A DNA stretch of 64,000 nucleotides from positions 536,001 to 600,000 of the forward strand of contig JAYKKM010000118.1 of assembly GCA_035772405.1 (NCBI GenBank), in the 5' to 3' direction. Below the pieces are notes generated by a model. That model was not told where the DNA came from, searched no databases, and saw only the letters and a program-made list of their open reading frames with translations. The position numbers and the translations under genes were made by a program. This document shows, one piece after another, positions 35,305 through 48,440 of this stretch (position 1 is its first letter; each line of letters opens with the position of its first letter). The DNA comes from Chrysogorgia sp. JL179-B06. Lineage: Eukaryota > Cnidaria > Anthozoa > Scleralcyonacea > Chrysogorgiidae.

Positions 35305-38300
35305 GCTGCCGGTGAGTTGGCTACGTTCATTACATCAAACTCAGCCGGGATAACAAACCTCGTGTCGAGTTTCAAGACAGCAGTTACGAATGTTGAGAAA
35401 TGGCACAAGAATAATCTGGAAAAACGTTTGGGAAAGTACGCTAATATTGCTCAAACATTGGACGAATTCTTGTCACTTTTGAAGAACGAAAACAAGTTTT
35501 GGAAAACGGTTTACAAAGTTTCCACCAACATCAATGATGTTGTTAAATATCTGCAGAAACTACCGGAGCATGCGCAACGGGCACGAGAAGCCGCTGATAA
35601 AGTGACTGACTTTGCAGCAAACTCGAAACGTTGGCAGACCGAGGTGAACAAACTGAACATACGACGAAAATTTAAATTGGATTTTGACAACCAATTACGA
35701 AATCTCTGCAACGAATTCCAGAAACTTGCTCAAGATACGATAAAGAAGATACAGGGAGATGAACTTTTTAAAACATTCCGAGAATTCGTTACCAAGGAGA
35801 CTGATGCCTTGATTGCTCGTGCCGTTGGAAAATTAGACCTACTGAAAGAACCAATTGAACGTGTTCGTAAAGAGTTGGAGAAAGTCTCAGATTCCGTCAG
35901 TGAAGTTGGAGCTGTTTTGACTGAATTACGTCCGTTCTCAGAAAATTTCTCGCCAATTTTACGAGAGGTTAGTCAGTTGCCAAACTGCACTGAGATCGAA
36001 ATCATCTTTGGTAACATGGTTAACAGCTGTGTAAATGGTGCAAAGGCGTTCGGGAAGCAAGCCTATAATGAATACGTCGATCTCAAGTCGGAGGTTGGAG
36101 CTTTTCTGGAATTAATACCAGACGAGTGGGAGCATTTAAGTGCACGCCAGTGTATCCGTGGAGGGACGTGCTTGTCTGAGGCTTTCACTAAACAAGCTCA
36201 AGGAATTTCTAAGAAAATTAAGACATTGAGAAAGAAATTTGAGAGTATTGGCAGTTTGGAGCCGTGCAAGGATTCAGTGGAGGAGGTATCTGATGTGGTG
36301 AACAAAATAAAAAATATTTCAAAGTTGGTCGAAGAATTTACTCTTAAAGATGATATCAAGAAAATCAAAGAGCTCACTCGACGTATAACTGGTAAGTTTT
36401 CTGGAGAAGATGACAGTGAAGTTCAAAAACGTTCTGTTGGTGATCTCGTAAAGAAGGTGAAGAACATAGCTGAGTATATAAAGAAGGCCATGGAGACGAA
36501 GGATAAAATTGAAGAGCTCGTTGAAGAAGTGTTTAAAAAATTAAAAAGCATTTATTACGATAATATTGAACCTTTCCAAGAAAACTTAAAGAATGTCCAG
36601 CAAAAGCTTGGTTTATCTTTTGAACTTACAAAGAAATCCGGAGTAATCAACCCCAGTTTACAAGCCGTCGAAACTGTTGTTGGAGCCATGACTGACTTCA
36701 CAAATGTTGTTCGTAATATTGTCGATCCTCTAGAAGGAACAGTTCTAGATGTATTTCGAAAAACGTCCGCGTTTACTAACGTCTTCGACGATAAACTCAA
36801 GAGTTATGGCGAAAAAGTGGAAAAGGTCTCCGATGAAGTTAATAGTTTCCTTGACAAAATAATCGCCTTCCTTAATACGATCCAGATACGACAGAAAGGG
36901 TTAGATATCCGTGAATATAAACCTTGGGACCAGTATTCGCATTGTTCTGAGAACGTTTGTCTGCGTTCATTGGGACGTTCTTCCAAACCTTATCTTAATA
37001 TTATATTCTTGTGGAAATATCCTCATTTGGATGACTTATCTTCATTATCCAAAACTGGAAAATGGCGAGTGCCAGGCCTTTTTGACGATTACAAAGTGCG
37101 TTCTATTGTGCAAATGCGAGGTAATGAAATGTTACTGGGCATGCGTGGTGTTGCAGGGAACACAGACAAAGCTTCCTTGTTAGTTATCGTTGACACGAGT
37201 TCAAAAGCCGGGCGTATTTTAAAAATCCTTCAACTTCAGCACGAAAATCAACGCTTTAAAGGCGACATGGGAGGTTTAGTAAAAGTTAAATCTTCGTTCA
37301 TTTGGATGAGTAGTGGAAGCAATCTTTATGCAGTACGTGTGTCCGACGTTGACAACAGTAGGTCTAGTGCTGCCCCTTCAAATATAGACATTAAAGAAAC
37401 AAAAACCCTTTCTCATCAAGCCAATTCAATATCTTACGATGATAGAGATAACATGATTTGGGTTGTAGATACTGCCCAGCTTAAGGTGTACTCCTATGTC
37501 GTCAGCCCCTTTGGTGGCATATTGTCTCAAAATGACACCCTGGAGACTGGACCCAACACACGTGGTCTCACAATTGTACGACAGTTTGGAGTGAAGTACG
37601 CGTGCGTTGCAAAATGTGCTTTGATTGCCGGCTTCCAGTGTAAATTAGAATTTCATAATCTCAAAACAGGAATTTTGGACGAACAATCTCTCCACCGTGT
37701 TGTGAGGACACCCACTGGTCTGGAGTCTGTTCAGACTGTAGACTCAGAAACTGTGGTTACGGCATTTTCAAGTGGAACAATTTCGGAGAAAGATAGGATC
37801 GAACGAATCGCAGGTGATTTTGAAGAACGATTTTTCAAACTGAAACTACCTATTTTAACGACAGGTTTTTCAATCACCGAAAATTGCGTGTTTCTTAAAG
37901 TGGCAAAAGACTGGATAATCCGTGCAAGACGATTGTTTCCTGTTGGTGAGAAGAAATGCGGATCTCGTCGAAAAAGAAGCGCTTTAGAACAAGCCATGGA
38001 TAGTGATGTCTACACGGAAAAACTGGTGCAACACAAGAGGTTACGTCGCCAGGCAACCGAGTCAGTGTCATGTGTTTGGAATTTTGAAGGTGAACCAAAG
38101 CGGGGCTCATATCCTTTTGTACCTGAAATTGGTTTTTACGTCCCAGTGTTTGGGATACCAGTGTATTTCTTTTTTGGAGCAGATGGCCATTACTACGTTA
38201 ACTACAGAATATCGTTGTGTCTTCGAGATAAACAAGTTAAACTAGCTCTTATTCCAGGAGCATGGGTCACGGTCTATGGAGGTGCAAGTGTTGTTCTTTT

Positions 38301-41300
38301 TATCGTTGAAGCTGGAGTCACTGTAGAAGCTAAACTCCTGGAAATTTACTTGATTCCAGAAATTGCTGTTCGTGTTGATAAATGGCCGCTGCGGGCGTGT
38401 TTAGAACTAAAAATGCAGTTGACGCCCCTTCGTATCCGTGTGTATCTCTGGTACAGGTTCTTGCTGTGTATTAAAATCCGCATAAAGAAATGGTTTAAAA
38501 TTCGAATTTCAATTCGTTGGTGCAAGAAAAAGACATTTGCTGAGTGGTCATGGTCCTCGAGGTCTATTCATAAAACTTTGTTTACTAACTGTGAGAAAGA
38601 CCTTGACAAAACACCCCCCGTCGTTGGTGAATGCAGCGCAAAGCAAGTTGGGAACAAGAAGTACTACGTTCAATGGCATGGCTTTACTGAAGATACCACA
38701 ATTCAGCAATATATTGTCACGATAGGCTCCATCAAAGGATCTGGTGACGATCATTACTCTATCCTTCCTGATAGTCAAAGCTTGCTCGTCTCAGACCTCC
38801 AGATCATGCACGGTCGTTCCATCTACGTAGCAGTCTACGCGACAAACGGTGTAGGTTTAAAAAGTCGGGCTGCTGAATGCCCTGAGTTTACCGCCAAAAG
38901 AAGATCACCTGTTATTACATACATTAACGACGGAGAGGCGTCGAGAGATATCAATTACCAGTCAGATGACACGAGTATCGCAATGAATTATGGTGTTAAA
39001 GAAGATTTCTCGGAAATCAGGAGTATACAATGGGGAATATCATCGTCATCGAAATGCTCATTGTCTGCAAGTGAAAGTGATGTTCTTAGTATGAGAGATA
39101 TTGGAGAGAGCTTATCAATCAAGAAAACTGGAATGGATCTTAATAATGGTGGAAAATATTACACTCGTGTTATGGTGATTAATCATTTGGGTTTGGCGAC
39201 AATCGCTTGCAGTAATGGCGTCGTTATAGACACAACACCACCATTGCCACGAAAGTTTAGCATTGGTAAAGAAGGATCCAGCTATATCCCTTCTATCAGG
39301 AGACTGAGTGGGAAATTCCAAGAATTTCTTGATATTGAAAGTCCCATAGTACACTACGAGTGGAAATTAGTAGACGAAGACACTGGAGCTGATGTCGTTA
39401 ACTTTAAAGAGATACCTCTGTCTCAAAAATCACCATTGATTGATGGTCTGAGTTTGATTTCTGGAAAGAAGTACACCGCTGTCCTGAAAGGTACTAATGC
39501 TGCAGGCCTGTCTAGTATGGGAAACGTCACTGGTGTTATCCCAGATGATACCATCCCGGTTTGTGAAGGGTCCGTCCGTGATGTCGTTAGCTTTGATGAC
39601 GATCAAGATAAAGATTTTGTCCGACAGCTTAGTAACCTCACAGCAAGTTACGTTTGTTATGATCAAGAGAGTGGAATCCAGTCTACCGTGGCCGCAGTTG
39701 GAACTTATCCGGGGGGAGAAAATGTTCATGCATTCGTCGACATTCAGGAACTACAAACTCGAGTATTAAGTGATTCGAAAATAACCTGGATTTCATTTAC
39801 CAACGTCACAGTCAAATCATTGGTCCGTTATTACGTCACTGTCAAAGTTCAAAATAACGCTGGTTTAGTGACGACATCGTCATCAGATGGGATATTAGTT
39901 GATACCACACGACCAACTGTGTTACCTTCCTACATACGAGATGGTTACGAAGGTATAGACAAGAAGTTTAGCAAGATAAGTGATGTGTTTCCGGCGCATT
40001 GGGAGAACGCGTTTGCTGACGCTGAAAGTGGCATCGGGGAATACTATGTAGGAATGGGAACGATTCCTGGATCAGACGACAAATCCGAGTTCAAAAGCTA
40101 CGGACTAAGAACGCAAGCAGTGGTCAGTGGCAGTGCTCTTGAAAGTGGCGTCACTTACTACGTAACAGTTATTGGATGTAACCGAGTACGCATGTGCGTC
40201 AACGCCAGCAGTAATGGAGCAATGGTCGACTTCGTACCACCACATACGGGACTTGTTTTATCTGGTAACCAAGGTCCTCCTGTTGAGGTCACGTGGATAA
40301 ACAAAGCAGCATGGGCCCGCTGGCAGTGGTGTCCAGCAGACAAAGCCGAGCTTCAATTCACGGAAAATACATGCAATCCATCCAGTTTCTATGACAATGA
40401 TTCAGGAATAAAACAGTTCGGTTTATCCGTGCTCTCCTACGACACTGCAGAGTTAATTACTCCTATCAAGACAGTCGGTCGAGTTGTAGTCAGCGGTAGA
40501 CATGTGGTCATGCCTAATGGTGTTTTCGCTGTGTTAGTGGAGGCTGAAGATCGCGCTGGTGTTCGAGCAAACTCCATTTCGAAATCATTCATTGTAGATA
40601 CAACTCCCCCGCAAGTGGTTCAGCTTCACCATGGCAACGAATACCAACCAATAATGTTTACGAGAACCAAACATCACGTATTTACTGCTTTTCTGGAAAT
40701 ACAAGAAGACGTTTCCGAGATTATAACCTACAGTGTTGGTATTGGATCTTACCCAGGAGGAGGTGATATTCTACCTTTAGTAAGCTATACACCTCGTACT
40801 CAATCCAACGCTCTTCGTATTAATTGGACAGCACCTGGAGCCATAACTCTTGTTAACCGAAGGAACTATCACATCACTGTAAAAGGGACTAATTCCGCTG
40901 GCTTATTTATAGTGATTACCTCAGAACCATTGATTTTTGACGACGAAAACCCCAGTGTTACCCATGTCTTCGACGGCTGGGGAACCCAAGATGCTCGATA
41001 CCATTCGTTCCTGACAATTTACCGAATGCATTGGCGAGAAGTGACGGACTTTTCCGGAATTAAGGAAACGAAAGTTTGTTTGAGCTCGAGTCGAAACGAG
41101 AACAACTGTGATATTCATCCTAAAATAGTAATTTCTAACAAAGATTCCTCGCATTCCTTCATCAATCTACGACTTCAATCAGGAGTGTACTGTTATGCTT
41201 TGCTCCAACTGCTAGATAATGCTGGTAACCTTGGTAACTACTGGTCAAGCGGGGTTTTAGTCGACACGAGTCCACCAAGGAAGGGAAAAGTGAGTGATGG

Positions 41301-44059
41301 GCAGAAAGGCCAAAGTGTGCATCATCAACGTGAGACAAACATTCTCTATGCAAGTTGGTCAGGATTTATTGAAAATGAAACATCTGTTCATCATTATGAA
41401 CTAGCATTCGGCACGCGTAAGAACACATCAGATATTCAACCATTTACCAATGTTGGTTTAGTAATGACAGCTGCAAGTTCAAATCTCGTAGTGCCAGAAC
41501 TTGAGAGTGGTATTATCTACTACGCTTTGGTTATTGCATATAATCCTCTGGGCGTTTCAAGTGAAGTAGCATCTTCTGATGGAGTCTTAGTTGACTCTAC
41601 TCCACCAACTTTCTCATCTCCAGTCCTCGACGGAGTAATACCTGGTGCTGATGCTGATTATTCAAGTGACGTCAGCTCACTTTCAGTAAACTGGAAATGC
41701 TTGGACCAAGATAGCGGTTTACGTCAGGCATTTGTCGGGTTTGGAACACAGCCTGGAATTCAGGACGTGGCTTTACTTCGGACAGTCTTGCCTTACCAAA
41801 CATCGTTTACGTTAAAGAACGTTGCTTTGTCCCAGGGCTTTAGATATTTTGCCACGGTCAAGTGCACTAACAATGTTGGTCTTGAGACTACAGCATTCAG
41901 TAATGGTCTCACCTTTGACTCAACCCCTCCAACATTACACTTTGTTTACGATGGTCTTAACACGTACCAGGACATCGCGTTTGCTGCCTCATCTTCATAT
42001 ATTTCTGCAAACTGGAAGTTTATTGACCCTGAAAGCCATGTGAGTGCCTATTATGTTCGCATCAAACACCTGGTAAATGAAACGACTGTTGTTGGACCGA
42101 TATATATTCCAAGGTCTGAAAACATGATTAAACTTCGTTTTCTAGGTCAATTAAAACACGGCGAGCATTACTTCTTCTCCATTGTAGCAACCAATGGTGC
42201 AGGGTTAAATAGAACTGGAAACAGCAATGGTTTTGTTGTGGATAACACTGCTCCTGTGTGTAAAACTATTTACGATGCTGCATTGGATGGAACAAGGACG
42301 GACTATGTTGGTCAGTCAACGAAGCTAGCTGTTTATTTTGAATGTGAAGATAAAGAAAGTGGAGTCGCGAAGTATGAGTTTGCCATTAAAGATATCATAA
42401 CTTCTCAATATATTTATTCTTTCCACAAAATCAAAGGTGTTTCCAGTTCATCGTCACTTGCAATCGTTGACGGTTCTGGGAAACGTATTCTGCGACTTGA
42501 AAATGGAGGTCGTTACCAGGTTGGTGTCAGAGTTACTAACGTGGTCAATCTTACCAAGGAGTACTGGACTCAAGGAGTTACCATCGACACAACATCCCCG
42601 GTATTTAGAAAAGTTATACCCGTCTTTGATGTTCGCAGTGAATCTATCAAAGTAACCTGGCAACTGTTTGACCATGAAAGTAAAATAAAGTATGTTTTCT
42701 GGTCTGTGAACACATCACCGGACAATGAAAATCCAGGAAATTTCACTGAGATTTCTAGAAATGTTGCAGAACTCACGGTTTCTGGGATTTCTTTCAAACT
42801 TGGTCAAACATACTACGTTTATTTCAGAGCGACAAACAAAGCTGGGTTATCTACTCTGTTTGTATCAGATGGTGTTCTCGTTGATCGTACACCACCGTTG
42901 GCTGGTCGGGTGTCGGCTAATTTCGTCGTACCGTTGAATTACGATGGCAATACGAATGTGACCGACGGTGCATCGTTCACAGCGAAGTGGATTGGTTTTA
43001 TAGATCAAGAAAGTGGTATCAGATCTTATAAATGGGCCGTTGGGCTGTCCAAGGAAGCAACCAAGGCACTTGGTGATGATTTTTACACTACAATACCATT
43101 CATTGGTACTCTCAATGGTTATATCATCAAGGGCCAGACTATATATACTGATACTGCTTACTACGTGTGTATAAGAGTCACCAATGGCGCTGGTTTAATG
43201 ACCACAAGCTGTTCAGATGGCGTGCTTGTTAAACTAGGAAAATTAACCGCTGGCGTGGTGTACGACGGACCCTTATCTAAGGACATCGACTATCAACTTG
43301 ACGATAAAGCAGTGTGGCTTCACTGGAATGGTTTTGAAGATCCAGTTTATGGATTAAACAAATACGAGTGGTGTTATGGATTGGTGAAGAATCAGAATGG
43401 TGACCAAATAAATTGCGCAACATCGTTGACTCCAGTTGAGCCTGCACTCAAGTCTTCAGCGCATCAATTTCATGACGTATCATTACGTCATGGTCAGCTG
43501 TACGGTGTTAGGGTCCAGGCCTCGAACCAAAGAAATCAAACAGTTACCGCGATATCAGATGGATTCACAGTCGACCGCACGTCTCCTTCTGCGGGCATTA
43601 TCAAGATCGGAAGTTCTCATGGTACGCAGACAGTTTTCCTTACCGGAATTCCAGCCCCTACGGTAACTTGGGTTATGAATGAAGAGGAAAGTGTAATTGG
43701 AGATTTCTTTCTGGGCATTGGTAGCATACCTCAATCTAGCGATTTATTCCCTTTCATTAAACTGGATGGTACACTACGTTCTCTGAACCTTGATGACTTG
43801 AACTTTACGTTAGCTGATGCAACGTCCTTCTTCATAACAGTCATGGGGGAAAACGTGTTGGGACTGGTAACTAGTATTACGTCACCTCAAGTGATCGTTG
43901 ATTGGACACCACCTACACTAGGGGAGGTACGTGATGGGAATGGCACAGATGACGTTGATTTTCAAGCGGACACTGATCATGTGCTTGCCACGTGGACAGA
44001 GTTTTTAGATGCAGAGAGTGATGTGCTGGAGTACAAGTACTGTATTGGAACAAGACCAG
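35305..44059 (+). CDS. Giant protein exon 3 continued, second frame (helices, propeller-like, 16 repeats)
   Basis: The same exon, +1 frame. It resumes as AAGELATFITSNSAG, which resembles the helical stretch just before the break (NIAEFTSNSS), so coding continuity is clear. About 35,305-36,900 is amphipathic helix/coiled coil. About 36,930-37,930 is beta-rich and propeller-like (NMIWVVDTAQLKVYSY). Basic sites follow: RRKR (37966-37977) and KRLRR (38035-38049). A hydrophobic and basic segment with clustered cysteines spans about 38,080-38,590. From 38,600 there are about 16 Ig/FN3-like repeats with consensus W.GF.D.ESGI..Y...GT.PG, then YYVTV...N.AGL, then SDGV.VDTTPP....V.DG. It ends at CCAG|GTAAGA, phase 1. 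Confidence 0.88.
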
Positions 44060-44078
44060 GTAAGACTTTAAAACATCC

Positions 44079-44823
44079 GTTAAAGTGTTTATGAAACGAA
44101 AATTGAGGTGACTTTTTTATTGATTTATTTGAGAGAACTCCTCAAACGATAAAGAATGGCGTTTGTAGTTCTTTAATATCTTATCTCGTTCTCGAGTTAT
44201 TCAAGATTGTGTAATATGACCTATGACGTCACTAATTGTACCCACCATTATGATGAATCAGAAAATGAAGGATATCTTCAAAAATATTGAGCAAAATTGT
44301 TTGAAACTTTAAACAAGTATACAGGTCACTAAATTGAATATCCCCACGTCAACTTTATCGTTACCATAGCAATATATATTAGTTCCCAGACCTTTCTTCC
44401 TGCAGCAAAAATTTTCTATTTTCCACCATGCCCTACAAATATTTTGACTCGAAGTTGCTCTGTTTTGTTGGCAATACTATTGAAAATATACCTCACTGAT
44501 CAACAGTTAAATATTGGTTTAGAAAAGGCAGAATATAAACAAGTTTATGAGAGGAATAAAGGAGTCTGGGAACTAATATATTAGCATGGCAACGATAAAG
44601 TTTACGTGGGTTATTCAATATTTTTGAAGATATGCTTCATTTTCTGATTCATCATAATGGTGGGTACAACTAGTGACGTCATAGGTCATATTACACAATC
44701 TTGAATAACTCGAGAACGAGATAAGGTATGGAAGAACTATAAATGCCATTCTTTATCGTTTGAGGAGCTCTTTCAAATAAATCAATAAAAAAAGTCATCT
44801 CAATTTTCGTTTCATAAACACTT
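44079..44823. mobile_element. Long-arm foldback element in intron 3
   Basis: Arms of about 130 bp: AAGTGTTTATGAAACGAAAATTGAGGTGAC...CAAACGATAAAGAATGGC at the left and its complement at the right (GCCATTCTTTATCGTTTG...CGTTTCATAAACACTT). Inner parts are also partly complementary (TATGACGTCACTA with its complement). It fills most of the intron 44060-44894 and has no protein. It is a MITE-like insertion between two exons that otherwise splice cleanly. Confidence 0.85.
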
Positions 44824-44894
44824 AGTGATTATAACTTAAAAGTCTTTCCTAGTTTTAAGTTTTACTTTTTGAGATGAACGTTTTAATTTTCTAG

Positions 44895-46402
44895 ATTTTT
44901 GCGATGTTTGGAATACAACTTCTGTGAATCTGGATCTTTATGTTAAAAAGGAAGTGAAACTGGATCATGGAGTTACGTACTTTGTTACAGTAACAGCTGT
45001 CAATGGCGCTGGTTTATCTTCGAGCAGTTCTTCGTCTGGAGTGACCGTTGATATTACACCTCCTAATATCCGAGGTTTCTCTCTCGACTATGTTACCATC
45101 ATTCAAGGAAACGCAACGACTGATGAAGAGCCCTACTCCAATGCTAGCGCCTTTTCGACAAATTCTTGGATTCTATCAGCAATCTGGGAGACAGCTTATG
45201 ATGATGAAAGTGATATTGAAAGAATATTTATTTGTGCTGGAAGGGCTACGAAATCGTGCGAGTTTCTTTCATGGACAGAAATTAATCCCCAAGTTTCGTC
45301 GTTTAGTATAACATTACAAAACCCAATACAGTCGGGAACGATTTACATCCTTAGTCTTAAAGCCGAGAACGGAGCGGGCCTGGAAACCATGGTCTATTCC
45401 AATAGCGCCATAGTTGACACCAGTCCACCACTCAGTGGAAACGTGACAGTTGGTGGTAAAAGACGTTTGATATTTTTGAAAGAACGCCAACCCTTGATGT
45501 CTTCGTGGCAAGGCTTTGAAGACCCTGAAAGTGGTATAAAACATTATGAATGGAAGATTTGTTTATCAAGCCACACATCAGAGTGTCTTTCGTCGTTTGT
45601 TAATATTGCTAAGAAAACAAGTTTGGTTATGAATGAAGTTGAAATAGAACAAGGCAAACAATACGTTCTTATTGTAAAAGCAGTTAACAATGCTGATCTT
45701 GAAGTTGAAACAATGTCAAACCCTTTCATTTTGGATAAAACTTCGCCAGAAACAGGAATTGTGTTTGATGGAAATCTTGATTCCAAGGACCTGTTATTCC
45801 AAAGTTCTTCATCAGAAATTTCAGCCAATTGGAATGGCTTTAGAGACAAAGAAAGTGGAATTTCTCGATACGACGTTTGCGTTGGTTCACGTCCTGGCCT
45901 TTGTGATATAAGTGGTTATGCTAATGTTGGACTGATAACCAAGACAATTATTAAGAACCTATACTTAAACCACAATACCACATACTATACATCGACACGA
46001 GCCTTAAATGGAGCTGGCCAGACAAGTTTTACGTCATCTAATGGTATAACGATTGACTTGACGTCACCAGTTGGAGGTGATCTTCATGATGGCGATGGAA
46101 GTGATGTGGATATCACTGTGTATGATTCATACGTTAGCAGTAACTGGGACGAGTTTAATGATTTAGAATCAAGCATCGACAAATACGTTGTATGTGCTGG
46201 TAGTGTCAAGGGTGTTTGTGATATTCTACCTGAGTCTGTCGTTACTAGTGGTTTGTCAGTGAATATGCAAGTATGGCCGTCTGTTGCTTCTGGTACTATA
46301 GTTTATTCAACGTTAAGAGTTTACAATGAAGCCGGTGGAATGACTGAAGTTCACTCAGATGGTGTCTTGGTTGATTCTACTCCACCTGCAGATGATGGAA
46401 AG
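44895..46402 (+). CDS. Giant protein exon 4 (five repeat boundaries)
   Basis: Acceptor TTTTCTAG. Phase 1 from the preceding exon gives IGTRP|DFCDVW, restoring the GT-PG-x-D-x-W core of a single repeat split by the intron, which confirms the junction. It encodes about residues 4144-4646 with repeat boundaries VDITPP, VDTSPP, LDKTSP, IDLTSP and VDSTPP. Each repeat has the W..F.D.ES.I core and a cysteine pair (ICVG... and CD/CE) typical of this part of the chain. The donor AAG|GTAGGA is in phase 0. Confidence 0.9.
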
Positions 46403-47784
46403 GTAGGATTGTTCGAAATAAATGCCGGTCATTAATATAGCGTACATAGCGATGACCGGTAATTTTTTCCCCGTAATCTACACTAAATGTCACTTAGTTA
46501 GGCAGGGTTGCAGCAGTGAGAAAGTCTTCCATGCGCTTTGCAACTTAGAGCAACAAGATTACTATGATCTGTATCTATAATAAACTTTATTTTCCAATTC
46601 GTTTTTGTTCATCTTATTCTTGCCAATTGTCATCGAAAGAGAATTGCATAATTTTTTCGAGAATAGTATGTTTTTTTTTGACGGACAAGAATACTGCTTG
46701 ACCGGCAAACGCGTTTCGTACCGGTCGCTGAACGCGTTTTCATTAGTTATTTTGAGGCATGCGTAGAACGATATTCATATTGAATGAATAACAAAGCACC
46801 GTGCGAATTGTTTTTGTTAAACATTTTGTTAAAAAATTGTCAATTATTCTTTTCGCTACGAAATCCGTAACGTGAAATCATTAGGTCATACTGTCATCTT
46901 CTGGTTGTATAGTCCTAGTTACACAATAAGTTTGTTGGCCTTTATAAATAATTTTGCCAGGTATTCATCAGGCTATACAGTCATCTAGCTTTTAAAAGCG
47001 GCGTTTAAGTATTTGGTAAGTAACTTTCATTTGGCCATTTTAAGAACAAGAAATGCTGCATTGAAATCTTATACTTTATAGAATGCTATTTCCTTCATTT
47101 ACAGAAGCACTTTAAGACTTATTTTACAAAAAATCAAGCCATTGTAACGTGAATGATCTGAGTGTCGCAGAACAAAAATGGCGTTGTTTAACACGGAAGA
47201 AAAAATATTTTCGATTTTCTTCAGGATCACTCTGAGAAACACGACAAATACTTTAATATAATTAATAATAGTTCATAACTAAGATGGTTAAATGGTCACT
47301 GCAAATTCGATCTTCTCGGAGTAGCATTATAAAAGTCATCCTTTGTTATTTGTGCAACAAATGTCTTTCACCTAAACAGCGCGTGCTTGGTATACTGCGT
47401 ATACACATCGATGGCGAAGTTCGCGTCTTTACCTAGATCACTATAGTACTGCACATATGTCGTAGATAGGAACCTATTACCCAATAGTTTTTTCAAGATA
47501 AATTAAAGTTTGTATTTTGCCAACATTAATAATAGACCCCCTATATGTTTCTCGACGAATTTCGCACTATCTCAAAAACGGTCCTGGCGAAAAGTGTGTG
47601 TGGGGGGGGGGGGGGGGGTGGCGGCTGCCACTGCATGTTTTATGTTATTTCATGTAGTAATAATTCTGTAAAGGAAAAATTTTTGATGGGCAGGTATGGC
47701 TGTAATGTGTTTTTAAACCTCGTTAAATTAAGTTATTATTATTACTATTATTATTATAACTCATGACGGTTTAAATATTTCTAG
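46403..47784 (+). other. Intron 4 (1.4 kb)
   Basis: Near the donor is a dyad GCCGGTCATTA...GATGACCGGTA (46,425-46,460). CCGGTC-type motifs recur at 46,700 and in intron 11 (60,830-61,670), suggesting remnants of one family. A G15-17 run lies near 47,600 and a (TTA)n run near 47,735. I see no gene. Confidence 0.7.
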
Positions 47785-48415
47785 GTAAAAATTACCTCTT
47801 CAAGTGTTACTGTCGGTGACACGATGTACCTAACAAATGAAAATTCCCTGTGTTCGTCATGGAATGGATTTAGCGATACAGAAACTAGCATTGTTCATTA
47901 TCGTTTTGCCATGTGCCTGAACAACGATGAAAACCTCTGTCCTATCCCATTCCGTAACCTTGACAATCGAACATCCATCTGCATTGACGACTTCCCGGTT
48001 ACTGAAGGCGAAATATATTTCATCAAAATTCAAGCAACAAACCAAGTTGGCCTCAGTTCAACGGCAGAGTCCACTCGCTTTATCGTAGATTCTACAGCTC
48101 CAGACTCTGGCGATGTCACTGTTTTAAATCCTTCAGGAACGAAATTCTCGTTTATTTCTTCAGAGCTACAGGCGCGGTGGAACGGATTCTTGGATCGTGA
48201 AAGTGGAATTAAGGGATACTTTATTTGTGTTGGAACGGTACCTGGGTTGTGTAACATAACGGAGTTGACTTCAGTTGGTAACATCACGCAGTTTACTTGG
48301 TCTGATCTGACCCTCACTCATAACAAAGAGTACTTTGTGTCCATTAAGGCTGCAAACAATGCTGATCTTTTTTCTAATTTCACATCTTCTGATCCAATAA
48401 GCGTCGACAGAACAG
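47785..48415 (+). CDS. Giant protein exon 5 (two repeats)
   Basis: Phase 0 start after ATATTTCTAG, end in phase 1 at ACAG|GTATGT. It encodes about residues 4647-4857. Core motifs are CSSWNGFSDTETSIVHY and ARWNGFLDRESGIKGYF; boundaries are VDSTAPDSG and VDRT|APDP, the second completed by the next exon across a 3.9-kb intron. Each repeat has paired cysteines (FAMCLN...LCP; FICVG...LCN). Confidence 0.9.
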
Positions 48416-48440
48416 GTATGTTTTGTGGAATTACCGTAAA

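Noticed and set aside
35312..35390. A small intron starting at GTGAGT to explain the frame change
   Set aside because: AG sites at 35380 and 35383 give the wrong phase, and the sequence removed would be helix-coding like its surroundings.
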